Source: Chloroflexota bacterium
GTDB lineage: Bacteria; Chloroflexota; Anaerolineae; UBA1429
Reading direction: 5' to 3'
DNA: 26,433 bases
Assembly (NCBI GenBank): GCA_012515695.1
Contig: JAAYXX010000340.1
Span: 1-26,433 of the forward strand
In this document: positions 1-6,404 of the stretch, piece by piece
Layout of the letters: each line of letters opens with the position of its first letter
Position numbering within the stretch: the first letter of the stretch is position 1
Made by a program: the position numbers and the translations under genes
The notes under the pieces: generated by a model
The model's input: the letters and a program-made list of their open reading frames with translations, nothing else
Databases searched by the model: none
What the model was told of the DNA's origin: nothing

Positions 1-1
1 A

Positions 2-1039
2 GAGGCCGACCTGCGGGCCGCCATCAACGACCAGACTGCTCTGATCGCCATTACCGGCGACCTGGCCCACCTGGGCCAAATCCCCGTAGAGCGAACCATC
101 GCCATCGCCCGCGAGCATGGCATTCCCTGTCTGGTGGACGCTGCTGCCGAGCGCCCCCTGATCCCCAATCCCTACCTTCAGATGGGCGCTGACGCCGTGA
201 CCTATAGCGGGGGCAAGTGCCTGCGCGGGCCGCAAGCCTCGGGCCTGGCCCTGGGCCGCAAAGACCTGCTGTGGGCCGCCTTTTTGAACGCCGCGCCCCA
301 CCACGGCCTGGGCCGCCCGATGAAGGCAGGCAAAGAGGAGATCATGGGGCTGCTGGCCGCCGTCGAAGCCTGGGTGCTGGATCGCGACCACGAGGCGGAA
401 TGGCGCATGTGGGAGGGATACCTGGCTACCATTCAAGCGGCCATCGGTTCCATCCCCACGGTGTCTACCACCATCGAGCAGCCCGGCATCGCCAACGTCG
501 CCCCCACCATGCGCATCACCTGGGACACGGCCACCTTGCGCGTTACGCCCGCGCAGATCCATCGCGAGCTGCTGGAAGGCCAACCCGCTATTGCCTGCCA
601 CCTGCTGTCCGATGGCCTGCGGATCATGACCTATATGATGGAAGACGGCGACGACGCCATCGTCGCCCAACACCTGAGCGCCCTGCTGACCGCCGAGCGT
701 CCGCCGCTGGTGGCGCCCGTCGTCGAGCCGCCTGCCGTGGAGGTGAGCGGCGAATGGGTGATCGAACTGCGCTATGTGCTGGATAGCAGCACCCACGCCC
801 TTTCGCTAACGCAGGACGGGGCCACATTGCGGGGCGAATACTGCGCCCGCTATGAGCGCGTCCCCATCGAGGGGCACGTGCAAGGCCAGGCAGTCGCGTT
901 CAGCGCCGTCATCGGCTATGAGGCCAACAAGGTGCGCTATCGCTTTACCGGCACTGCCGAGCAGGACGGTACCATGAGCGGAGAAGTAGACCTGGGCGAA
1001 TATGGCAGCGCGCAGTGGAGCGCCCACCGGGTGGGCTGA
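2..1039 (+). CDS. SelA/DgaE-like PLP-dependent enzyme, 5' truncated by window edge
   Basis: An open frame runs in from the left edge and codes for 345 visible residues; the true start lies outside. The PLP-lysine motif SGGKCLRGPQASG places the probable Schiff-base lysine at base 215-217, with the upstream LVDAAAE segment supplying the usual aspartate that contacts the pyridine ring. These are hallmarks of the fold-type I group that includes L-seryl-tRNA(Sec) selenium transferase and D-glucosaminate-6-phosphate ammonia lyase (DgaE). The SGGK...RGPQ form favours a sugar-acid or amino-acid lyase over true SelA. After the PLP fold, about 95 C-terminal residues (from VSGEWVIELRY) form a separate beta-rich domain ending in a GTMSGEVDLGEYGSAQW-type segment, not needed for PLP chemistry. 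The gene converges on the RraA-family gene. Substrate cannot be assigned. Confidence 0.85.
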   Translation, partial: EADLRAAINDQTALIAITGDLAHLGQIPVERTIAIAREHGIPCLVDAAAERPLIPNPYLQMGADAVTYSGGKCLRGPQASGLALGRKDLLWAAFLNAAPHHGLGRPMKAGKEEIMGLLAAVEAWVLDRDHEAEWRMWEGYLATIQAAIGSIPTVSTTIEQPGIANVAPTMRITWDTATLRVTPAQIHRELLEGQPAIACHLLSDGLRIMTYMMEDGDDAIVAQHLSALLTAERPPLVAPVVEPPAVEVSGEWVIELRYVLDSSTHALSLTQDGATLRGEYCARYERVPIEGHVQGQAVAFSAVIGYEANKVRYRFTGTAEQDGTMSGEVDLGEYGSAQWSAHRVG

Positions 1040-1063
1040 TTGTTCAACCTGGAGAGGGATTTC

Positions 1064-1141
1064 GCCTGACGCTCAAGCCTGATCCTGGCGTCAGGCCAAA
1101 GGAACGGGGGCGGCGTTCTATGAGAAAACGTCGCCCCCGTT
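1064..1141. terminator. Two tandem hairpins between convergent genes
   Basis: The first hairpin has perfect 9-bp arms (GCCTGACGC 1064-1072, GCGTCAGGC 1088-1096). The second has 15-bp arms (1103-1117 and 1127-1141) with one G-U pair and a 9-base loop. Both lie between the ends of two convergent genes, where a bidirectional terminator is expected. T-tracts are short on both sides, so intrinsic termination is likely but not certain. Confidence 0.65.
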
Positions 1142-1161
1142 TGCAAACACAACACCGGCTG

Positions 1162-2043
1162 TTACCAGGTGCGGTTCTTCAGATACTCCTGAATAGTCTC
1201 CTTGGGCACGGTCAATTCGTCCATGTGCGCCTCCATCCACTGGGCAAAGTCCGCCTCGATTTCGTCCGTCCAGCGGGCGTCAATCTGGCCGGGCGTATAC
1301 TTGCCCTCGCGCAGGCGCAGCTTGCCAAAGGCGTCGCGCAGGCGGATGATCTCTGACGTAGTACAGACCTTGTCTGCTAGGTGCGGCGGAACAAATATGA
1401 CCCCGTCCTGGCGGCCCAGCACGACATCGCCCGGCATGACCGTAGCCTCGCCGATGCGCGTCGGGCAGTTCACCCCCAGCAGCATGATGGTGGGCGAAGC
1501 ATAGGTAGGATGCCAGCCGCGCACAAAGCAAACGAAATTGGGAATCTCTTGAATGCCGTCCAGGTCGCGCACCGCCGCGTCGTGGACGATGCCATTCCCC
1601 GAATTGGCATAGATCGCCGTGGACAGGTTATCCCCGACAATAGGCCCCTGGTCAATCTTGCCATACACATCGGCCACGTACACATCGCCTTTGGTCAGCA
1701 TATCAATGGGCCAGGAGATCTGGTCGCCGATGCAGCCCAGGCGCGCACCTTTTTCCTCCATCACCTTGCGCATAAAAGGCCGCCGGGGCATATACATGGC
1801 AGTGAGGGCACGTCCTACCAACACGCCGCCCGGTTGCGTACACTGAAAGCCTCCGGCATACTGCCAGTTGTACCCTTCCCCGCGCAAGACGCCCCACGCC
1901 TGGGTAATGGTGACATGGCGCATACGCTCCAAAATAGAATCCGGCACGCGAGGACGGCCATCGGGGGTGCGCTCCCCCTCCCACTCGGCCGTGTATTCGA
2001 TAATCTCCTCTGGCGATAGGTTTAGCGGAGCGAACTTTTCCAT
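1162..2043 (-). CDS. RraA family protein (HMG/CHA aldolase-like)
   Basis: This 293-residue protein belongs to the RraA / 4-hydroxy-4-methyl-2-oxoglutarate aldolase family. The family signature is clear: a loop with GDN at 137-139, then GIVHDAAVRDLDG near 151-163, whose Arg159 and Asp160 correspond to the substrate- and metal-binding RD pair of aldolase members, and later a GDVVLGRQDGVIFVP segment. The N- and C-terminal extensions make it longer than the roughly 160-230 residues of classic RraA, as in many environmental RraA-like proteins. The ATG is preceded by GGAGGG about 12 bases upstream. A promoter (TTGACC, 17 bp, TAGAAT) lies at 2092-2120. The likely role is a divalent-metal-dependent aldolase or decarboxylase on a small keto acid rather than RNase E regulation; this is inferred from the retained RD pair. 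Confidence 0.88.
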   Translation of the reverse strand: MEKFAPLNLSPEEIIEYTAEWEGERTPDGRPRVPDSILERMRHVTITQAWGVLRGEGYNWQYAGGFQCTQPGGVLVGRALTAMYMPRRPFMRKVMEEKGARLGCIGDQISWPIDMLTKGDVYVADVYGKIDQGPIVGDNLSTAIYANSGNGIVHDAAVRDLDGIQEIPNFVCFVRGWHPTYASPTIMLLGVNCPTRIGEATVMPGDVVLGRQDGVIFVPPHLADKVCTTSEIIRLRDAFGKLRLREGKYTPGQIDARWTDEIEADFAQWMEAHMDELTVPKETIQEYLKNRTW

Positions 2044-2091
2044 GTTGCTACGACTCCCTCCACGATGATGGTGAACACAAGAGACAAGGCG

Positions 2092-2120
2092 ATTCTACCC
2101 GGCATCAGGATACAGGTCAA
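2092..2120 (-). promoter_or_regulatory. Sigma-70-type promoter for the RraA-family gene
   Basis: On the minus strand TTGACC (2115-2120) and TAGAAT (2092-2097) are separated by exactly 17 bp. Transcription would start near 2085 and give a leader of about 40 bases before the ATG at 2043. Confidence 0.65.
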
Positions 2121-2133
2121 TACGAGCATCGCC

Positions 2134-2400
2134 GCATTAGCCATTGGGATGGGCGATTGATGGAGATTTACTGTTTACTTGAGTGACGCGGCGTGCCATC
2201 TCGTAGGCAGTTGAAACTGCACCAACCGTTGCGTCGCCATGTATGGCGCACCTGCCTTCGCAGGTTCATCTGCAGCCGCCGCAGGGCGGCGCGCCAGCAA
2301 GCTGGCGATGCAGCGGTTGCTGCGGTTTCAACCACCCATCGCAATGGCTGTTACCGAACTATTTTGTCAAAACTCGTAAATCGCGGCAACCAATCTCCAC
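2134..2400. repeat. Modular palindromic hairpin array, copy 1
   Basis: This intergenic block is a string of short palindromes: GCAGTTGAAACTGC (2207-2220), GCCATGTATGGC, CCTGCCTTCGCAGG, GCCGCCGCAGGGCGGC and GCCAGCAAGCTGGC. They are enclosed by a larger imperfect inverted repeat (2223-2238 with 2304-2319, 14 of 16 matching). The right end (2348-2375) carries the CTATTTTG(T/C)CAAAACTC-type terminal sequence shared with copies 2 and 4. The left part (GCCATTGGGATGGGCG... through GGCGTGCCATCTCGTAGG) matches the left part of copy 4 at 22180-22250. The rest of the gap before the next gene holds an element of a second repeat family and a promoter. Confidence 0.85.
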
Positions 2401-2412
2401 AATGCTGGCATC

Positions 2413-2457
2413 ATTGGACCGCCGGCTTCCAGCCGGCATTGAAGGCGGCGGTCCAAT
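2413..2457. repeat. TGGACCGCC-ended repeat element, short form
   Basis: Inverted termini ATTGGACCGCC and GGCGGTCCAAT (11 bp) enclose one hairpin (GCCGGCT, loop, AGCCGGC). It matches the elements at 3541-3596 and 4344-4404 but lacks their second internal hairpin. The bases just after it (ATCCCCTTCCACGGGGC) resemble the right flank of the 4344 copy, so the repeated unit extends beyond the inverted termini. Confidence 0.8.
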
Positions 2458-2538
2458 CCCCTTCCACGGGGCAAGAGGCACAGGGTGAAAGCGCACCCAC
2501 GAAATATACCCCCTATGGCAGAGCAAAGCATTCGCGTG

Positions 2539-2544
2539 TATAAT
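2539..2544 (+). promoter_or_regulatory. Candidate -10 box for the DUF2807 gene
   Basis: A perfect TATAAT lies 66 bases upstream of the TTG start at 2611. The -35 region (ATGGCA or TGGCAG near 2515-2521) is weak. Confidence 0.45.
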
Positions 2545-2610
2545 AGACAGGCGTTACGCGAGCAATAGGGCCAGGTGAGCAGAGGGCTTGTCCAGAAAAG
2601 GAGTCATCCA

Positions 2611-3294
2611 TTGAGTGCAAAAGACATGGTTTCACAGACCAGAAATGTCAGCGGGTTCGATCAAATCAGCCTGCACGCACAGCGCCATAACGAGCTGATT
2701 ATCAAGCAAGGAGAGCAAGAATCCCTCACCATCGAGGCCCCCAGGGACATTCTGAAGCGCATCGAAACCAGGGTCAGCCAGGGGCGACTGACGATCAGCC
2801 TCAAGGGCAGTTTGCAGGACAAGCTCCGCGACACCATCGGCACCAGCATCACCAAGCCCACCATCCGCTATCGTGTCACCGTCAAGACCCTCACGCGGCT
2901 AGAAGTCGCCTCTAGCGGGCGGTTCGGAATTGGGCGAATGGAGACAGAGCGACTGGCCATCGTGTTCAAGGGCGCTGGCGAGGTGCTGATCGGCGCGCTC
3001 AAGGCCAAATGGCTGGAAGTAGACTTTCCGGGGGCGGGCAGGATCGAGGTAGCCGGGCAGGTAAGCGAGCAGACGATAACGCTATCCGGGGCGGGCGAGT
3101 ACGACGCGCCCAGGCTGTCCAGCCAAAAGGCCAAAGTGACCATCAACGGCGTGGGCAAGGCCGCCGTCTGGGCCGAGGAAGCGTTGGATGTTACCATCCG
3201 AGGCGCGGGGAGAGTGTCGTACTATGGCTCGCCCAGAATCAGCCAGAGCATCACCGCCGTGGGCAAGCTCATCAGCCTGGGGGAACACCCCTAA
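2611..3294 (+). CDS. Head GIN domain (DUF2807) protein
   Basis: The 227-residue product is a DUF2807 (head GIN, putative auto-transporter adhesin family) protein. It begins with the typical NVSGFDQISL strand, followed by a right-handed repeat of short beta strands with recurring Gly-Ala-Gly turns (FKGAGEVLIG, FPGAGRIEV, LSGAGEYDAP, INGVGKAAV, IRGAGRVSYYG), as expected for a beta-helix. TTG at 2611 is chosen because AAAAGGAG sits 7 bases upstream; the in-frame GTG at 2575 has no comparable site. With the TTG start there is no signal peptide or lipobox, which is unusual because many family members are exported. The function of the family is not established. The gene is flanked on both sides by hairpin repeats and has no operon partner. 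Confidence 0.85.
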   Translation: MSAKDMVSQTRNVSGFDQISLHAQRHNELIIKQGEQESLTIEAPRDILKRIETRVSQGRLTISLKGSLQDKLRDTIGTSITKPTIRYRVTVKTLTRLEVASSGRFGIGRMETERLAIVFKGAGEVLIGALKAKWLEVDFPGAGRIEVAGQVSEQTITLSGAGEYDAPRLSSQKAKVTINGVGKAAVWAEEALDVTIRGAGRVSYYGSPRISQSITAVGKLISLGEHP

Positions 3295-3335
3295 AGGCGG
3301 GCAGCGCGCCATCCGCCCCCGCCAGAGGCAGCATC

Positions 3336-3389
3336 ACCTAGGACTGAACGTCCCAGGCTGCGGAAAGAGGAAACCCACTAAAGCGGGTT
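3336..3389. repeat. Two short hairpins downstream of the DUF2807 gene
   Basis: CACCTAGGACTGAACGTCCCAGGCTGC (hairpin core GGACTGAACGTCC) recurs almost exactly at 4314-4339 with core GGGACTGAATATCCC. A second hairpin, AACCC/GGGTT around CTAAAG, follows at 3372-3389. A weaker stem AGTGT/ACACT followed by TTTTATTT (3401-3422) could be the terminator of the DUF2807 gene. Confidence 0.6.
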
Positions 3390-3452
3390 AATGGGTGTTT
3401 AGTGTACTTGACACTTTTATTTACATCAGCCCGGCACTTTCAGCCCTCACCC

Positions 3453-3497
3453 TCGGCTAAAAGCCGCCCGGCTAGAAGCCGCCCGGCTAGAAGCCGC
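3453..3497. repeat. Three tandem 15-bp hairpin units
   Basis: Two identical copies of CCGGCTAGAAGCCGC (3468-3482, 3483-3497) follow a variant TCGGCTAAAAGCCGC (3453-3467). Each unit is itself a small palindrome (GGCT-AGA-AGCC). No convincing gene covers this part of the 3295-3900 gap. Confidence 0.85.
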
Positions 3498-3540
3498 GCT
3501 CTCCCAGAGTGCGAGGGAGCCAAACTCCAGGGAGTTGCCC

Positions 3541-3596
3541 TGGACCGCCGCCATCCCTGGCGGCTTACAATATGCCGGCTGGAAGCCGGCGGTCCA
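3541..3596. repeat. TGGACCGCC-ended two-hairpin element, inverted copy
   Basis: Inverted ends TGGACCGCC/GGCGGTCCA enclose two hairpins: GCCGCCA with TGGCGGC, and GCCGGCT with AGCCGGC. The order of hairpins is reversed relative to the 4344-4404 copy, so the two copies lie in opposite orientation. Folded, the element forms a three-way junction. Confidence 0.85.
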
Positions 3597-3736
3597 AGTA
3601 GTAAATCCATAATTCGCAGAGCAAATTCGGCAAATCCTCCTCGCGATGAGGCGTCATGTTTTTGCTTTCTTTCAGCATAATTACGCTGCTTTATATGCTT
3701 CTAACTGCCCCAGAATTCGCATCCCATAGCGGGTTG

Positions 3737-3745
3737 TGGTAGAAT
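3737..3745 (+). promoter_or_regulatory. Candidate extended -10 promoter for the small secreted protein
   Basis: TGGTAGAAT fits an extended -10 (TGn-TAGAAT). No good -35 is visible. It would give a leader of about 150 bases before the ATG at 3901. Confidence 0.35.
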
Positions 3746-3900
3746 CCCTTCGCCTACTCTCGTGTATCAACACGCTGCCATCCGCCTCCTCCCTATTAGG
3801 GGCCAGGGACGAGGCCGGACGGGGCGCAGAGCACCGCTCAACGCAGCCCCATCACATAACTCGCTATAGCCACTTGATAACACCCTGAGAGGAGCCTGCA

Positions 3901-4200
3901 ATGCGCAAACGTTCGAAAGGTCTGTTCTTCCTGGGCAGCCTGATCGCCCTGGGAATCCTGCTGATCTCTACCACGCAACTAGCAGCGCAAGAACCACCCG
4001 CAACCGTGCCGGTCACCGTGCCCGCCACATCAGCAAAAATGCATCTCCCCTTGATCCAGCACGGCGTCGAGAGCATCGGCCTGCCGATTGAGACGCCAGA
4101 GCCAACACTACCCGTGCCCACGCTTCCGGCGGTAGAGCCGCGCCTGTGGCTGCCGCAACTCTATGACATGGCCGTGGCTCCTACGCTGCCACCCCGGTAG
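3901..4200 (+). CDS. Small secreted proline-rich protein
   Basis: A 99-residue protein with a textbook signal peptide: basic MRKRSK, a hydrophobic stretch LFFLGSLIALGILLIS, and an AQA-like cleavage region near LAAQE (about residue 30). The mature part of about 70 residues is rich in Pro, Thr and Val and carries two related segments, MHLPLIQHG and RLWLPQLYD, each after a Thr/Pro/Val linker. Similar Leu-Pro-Leu motifs occur in many exported Chloroflexota proteins, but no function is known to me. GAGAGGAG lies 5 bases before the ATG, so the start is well supported. I recognise no enzymatic domain. The gene lies between inverted copies of the two-hairpin element (3541 and 4344). Confidence 0.7.
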   Translation: MRKRSKGLFFLGSLIALGILLISTTQLAAQEPPATVPVTVPATSAKMHLPLIQHGVESIGLPIETPEPTLPVPTLPAVEPRLWLPQLYDMAVAPTLPPR

Positions 4201-4313
4201 GGCAACGTAGCGTAGAAAACAAATAGCTCACAAGCCAACCACCACAGCGCGCCCCCCGTGGTGGTTGGTTGCATTTCGCCCATGGCCCCCGCCCAACAAG
4301 CCGCCAGGCTGCC

Positions 4314-4339
4314 ACCTGGGACTGAATATCCCAGGCCGC
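4314..4339. repeat. GGGACTGAATATCCC hairpin repeat
   Basis: This is a direct second copy of the 3336-3361 sequence: CACCTRGGACTGAA, two variable bases, TCCCAGGCYGC. The variable bases fall in the loop. Confidence 0.6.
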
Positions 4340-4343
4340 TTAA

Positions 4344-4404
4344 ATTGGACCGCCGGCTTCCAGCCGGCATGATTATGAGCCGCCAAGGATGGCGGCGGTC
4401 CAAT
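4344..4404. repeat. TGGACCGCC-ended two-hairpin element
   Basis: ATTGGACC/GGTCCAAT ends enclose GCCGGCTTCCAGCCGGC and GCCGCCAAGGATGGCGGC. It is nearly identical to the reverse complement of 3541-3596, differing mainly in the 7-8 bases linking the two hairpins. Confidence 0.85.
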
Positions 4405-4456
4405 CTCCTTCCACGATGCAAGCCAGATGTTACGGCGTTAATTTTCCAACCTTCAT

Positions 4457-4643
4457 AAATCGCGGCAACCGTTGCATCGCCAGCTTGCTGGCACCGCCAT
4501 ACATGGCGCACCTGCCTGCGCAGGTTCGCTTCCCAGCCGCCGAAGGGGCGACTGTAGTCCACGCAGGTGGACCTGGCAACGGTTGCCGCGATTTCAATCG
4601 CCCATCGCAACGGCTGCCACCGAGCTGTTTTGCAAAAACTCAA
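4457..4643. repeat. Modular palindromic hairpin array, copy 2, inside a perfect 19-bp inverted repeat
   Basis: Bases 4457-4475 and 4576-4594 are perfect 19-bp inverted arms. Between them lie GCCAGCTTGCTGGC (4479-4492), GCCATACATGGC (4496-4507), CCTGCCTGCGCAGG (4511-4524), a GCCGCC/GGGGCGA-type stem, and GTCCACGCAGGTGGAC (4557-4572). The right end runs on to a CTGTTTTGCAAAAACTC terminal sequence like those of copies 1 and 4. No gene is supported in 4201-4824. Confidence 0.87.
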
Positions 4644-4649
4644 GCCCCC

Positions 4650-4709
4650 CTGAAAAGCGCCCGCTTGAAAAGCGCCGCTTGTAAAGCGCTCGCTTGAAAA
4701 GCGCTCGCT
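4650..4709 (+). repeat. Four tandem ~15-bp units (CTTGAAAAGCGCTCG)
   Basis: Imperfect units start near 4650, 4664, 4678 and 4693, each with CTTG(A/T)AAAGCGC. The last unit supplies the TTGAAA of a candidate -35 box for the downstream oxidoreductase gene. Confidence 0.8.
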
Positions 4710-4722
4710 CTTGCGCTAAACT
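4694..4722 (+). promoter_or_regulatory. Candidate promoter for the FAD oxidoreductase gene
   Basis: TTGAAA (4694-4699), 17 bp, TAAACT (4717-4722). The -35 box is part of a tandem 15-bp repeat. Predicted leader is about 95 bases. Confidence 0.45.
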
Positions 4723-4824
4723 CGCCATAGCTTATTGCAGCCCGTCCCCAAGGCGCTCTGTCGGGCGTTCGGGCCTGCGCCGCGCTTGATCCCCATTCCA
4801 CCATAACGACCTGCGAGGTGAGCG

Positions 4825-6324
4825 ATGATCCAGGTTCGGTTCGACGACACATTTCTGCCGCATTCCGGCCCCACACAAGCCGGGCTGATCGAGACCGCCT
4901 CCAATGGCGGGCGTACAGGGGAGGGGCGCTCTGGCGTAGTCCTTCCCCAAGAGGAACCGCCTGCCCCCTCTATCCGCTCTATCCGAGAGGCCGAGCGCGA
5001 GCTGGCCGTGCTGGGGGAGGTGGACGTGCTCGTCTGTGGCGGCGGCCCCGCTGGCACCGGCGCAGCCATCGCGGCGGCCCGCACAGGCGCCAGCACGCTG
5101 CTCATCGAGCAATATGGCTATCTGGGGGGCATGTCCACCGCTGGCCTCGTCACGCCCCACTTTGATTGCTTCCTCAACAAAGGGCTTAACCAGGAGCTAA
5201 TCGAGCGCATGCAAAGCCGCCGGGCATGGGGCGCGCCCTTTTGGCGCATCTCATTCGACCCTGAGCAGTTCAAGATGGTCAGCGAGGAGATGGTGCTCGA
5301 TAGCGGCAGCGATTTGCTCTACCATGCCTTTGCCGTTGCCGCGCTGATCGAGGGCGAGCGCATGTGTGGCGTTGTCATCGAAACTAAATCGGGCCGCTTT
5401 GCCGTGCTGGCAAAAGTGGTCATCGACTGCACCGGCGATGGAGACATCGCTGCGCGGGCAGGCGCGCCATACGAAAAGGGCCGCCCCGAAGATGGCCTGC
5501 TTCAGCCCATGACGATGATGTTCCGCCTCGGCGGGGTCGAGTGGGTCCAGACAGACGGCACGCAGATGTTCCAGCTTGTGCAGCAGGCAATCGCCGAGAC
5601 CGGCCATCACTTCCGGCTCGCCTTTGAGCGCCCCTGGGCCATCCACCTGCCCAACCCCGGTGAGGTCGCCGTCCAGCTTACCCACGTGCGCGGTGTTGAC
5701 GCTACCGACGCCCGCGACCTGACCCGCGCCGAGATCGAAGGTCGCCGCCAGACTCAAGCCGTCGTCGAGTTCCTCACCCGGCACGTGTCCGAGTTCCGGA
5801 ACGCTTACCTGATCGAGACGGCGGCGCAAATCGGCGTCCGCGAGACGCGCCGCATCCTGGGCGACTATGTGCTTACCCTGGAAGACCTGATCGCCGCGAA
5901 AAAGTTTGACGACGGCATCGCTACCGCCTCGTTTGGCGTAGACATCCACGACCCTGTCGGCAAGAGCCAGATCGGCGGCCCGCTCACCGGCGTGTACGAC
6001 ATCCCATATCGCTGCCTCTTGCCGCGCACTGTCGAACAGCTACTCGTGGCTGGCCGCTGCATTTCGGGCACCCACGCGGCCCACGCCTCCTATCGCGTCA
6101 AAGGGCCGTGTCTGGCGATGGGGCAGGCAGCGGGCACAGCGGCGGCGCTCTCGGTGCAGCATGGCGTCAGCCCGCGCAAGCTGGACGTAGCCGCCCTGCG
6201 GCGCGAGCTACAACGCCAGGGCGTCGAGTTGGGGGCAACAGAGCGGCCCCTGCCCGATTGGAGCACCGACCAAAGCTATAAACCCGACAACCCGCAGGCG
6301 TGGGAGGTGCCAGTAGACAAATAG
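4825..6324 (+). CDS. FAD-dependent oxidoreductase (FAD_oxidored family)
   Basis: A 499-residue flavoprotein. After about 62 poorly conserved residues a Rossmann FAD-binding motif appears: VDVLVCGGGPAGTGAAIAAA (GxGxxG at 72-77), with Glu95 in LLIEQ for the ribose and GYLGGMSTAG following, typical of PF12831-type oxidoreductases. Near the C terminus RVKGPCLAMGQAAGTAAAL (about residue 420-440) closes the FAD site. GAGGTGA precedes the ATG by a normal distance. No signal peptide is visible, so a cytoplasmic enzyme is likely. Family members oxidise varied substrates; nothing nearby identifies this one. The N-terminal extension before the FAD motif is the only oddity. It ends 80 bases before the histidine kinase start, and co-transcription is possible. 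Confidence 0.9.
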   Translation: MIQVRFDDTFLPHSGPTQAGLIETASNGGRTGEGRSGVVLPQEEPPAPSIRSIREAERELAVLGEVDVLVCGGGPAGTGAAIAAARTGASTLLIEQYGYLGGMSTAGLVTPHFDCFLNKGLNQELIERMQSRRAWGAPFWRISFDPEQFKMVSEEMVLDSGSDLLYHAFAVAALIEGERMCGVVIETKSGRFAVLAKVVIDCTGDGDIAARAGAPYEKGRPEDGLLQPMTMMFRLGGVEWVQTDGTQMFQLVQQAIAETGHHFRLAFERPWAIHLPNPGEVAVQLTHVRGVDATDARDLTRAEIEGRRQTQAVVEFLTRHVSEFRNAYLIETAAQIGVRETRRILGDYVLTLEDLIAAKKFDDGIATASFGVDIHDPVGKSQIGGPLTGVYDIPYRCLLPRTVEQLLVAGRCISGTHAAHASYRVKGPCLAMGQAAGTAAALSVQHGVSPRKLDVAALRRELQRQGVELGATERPLPDWSTDQSYKPDNPQAWEVPVDK

Positions 6325-6404
6325 CCACCGCGCCCAGGACATGGCGCCCCCACCGACTAGCTTTGTACCAGGCAATTATCGACCGAGTAAGGAGGCAGGG
6401 TTGC

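Noticed and set aside
1064..1141. Riboswitch upstream of the RraA gene
   Set aside because: The hairpins lie at the 3' ends of both genes, not in a leader.
2134..2400. Possible CRISPR array
   Set aside because: Repeats are palindromes of differing sequence with no regular direct repeat, no equal-length unique spacers, and no cas genes nearby. The same holds for the other hairpin arrays.
3402..3680. 92-residue open frame on the plus strand
   Set aside because: It runs through tandem hairpin units and a two-hairpin element; composition follows the repeats (SRPARSRPARS) and there is no ribosome site.
4457..4594. Possible tRNA or tmRNA because of the cloverleaf-like fold
   Set aside because: There is no acceptor stem with CCA context, no T-loop TTCRA sequence, and the hairpins are too GC-rich with wrong arm lengths.
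4161..4643. 160-residue open frame on the minus strand
   Set aside because: It is formed by hairpin repeats and overlaps the end of the secreted-protein gene; no domain or ribosome site.
6300..6404. Longer start for the histidine kinase (GTG 6300)
   Set aside because: It overlaps the oxidoreductase end and lacks a ribosome site, while ATG 6405 has AAGGAGG at good spacing.
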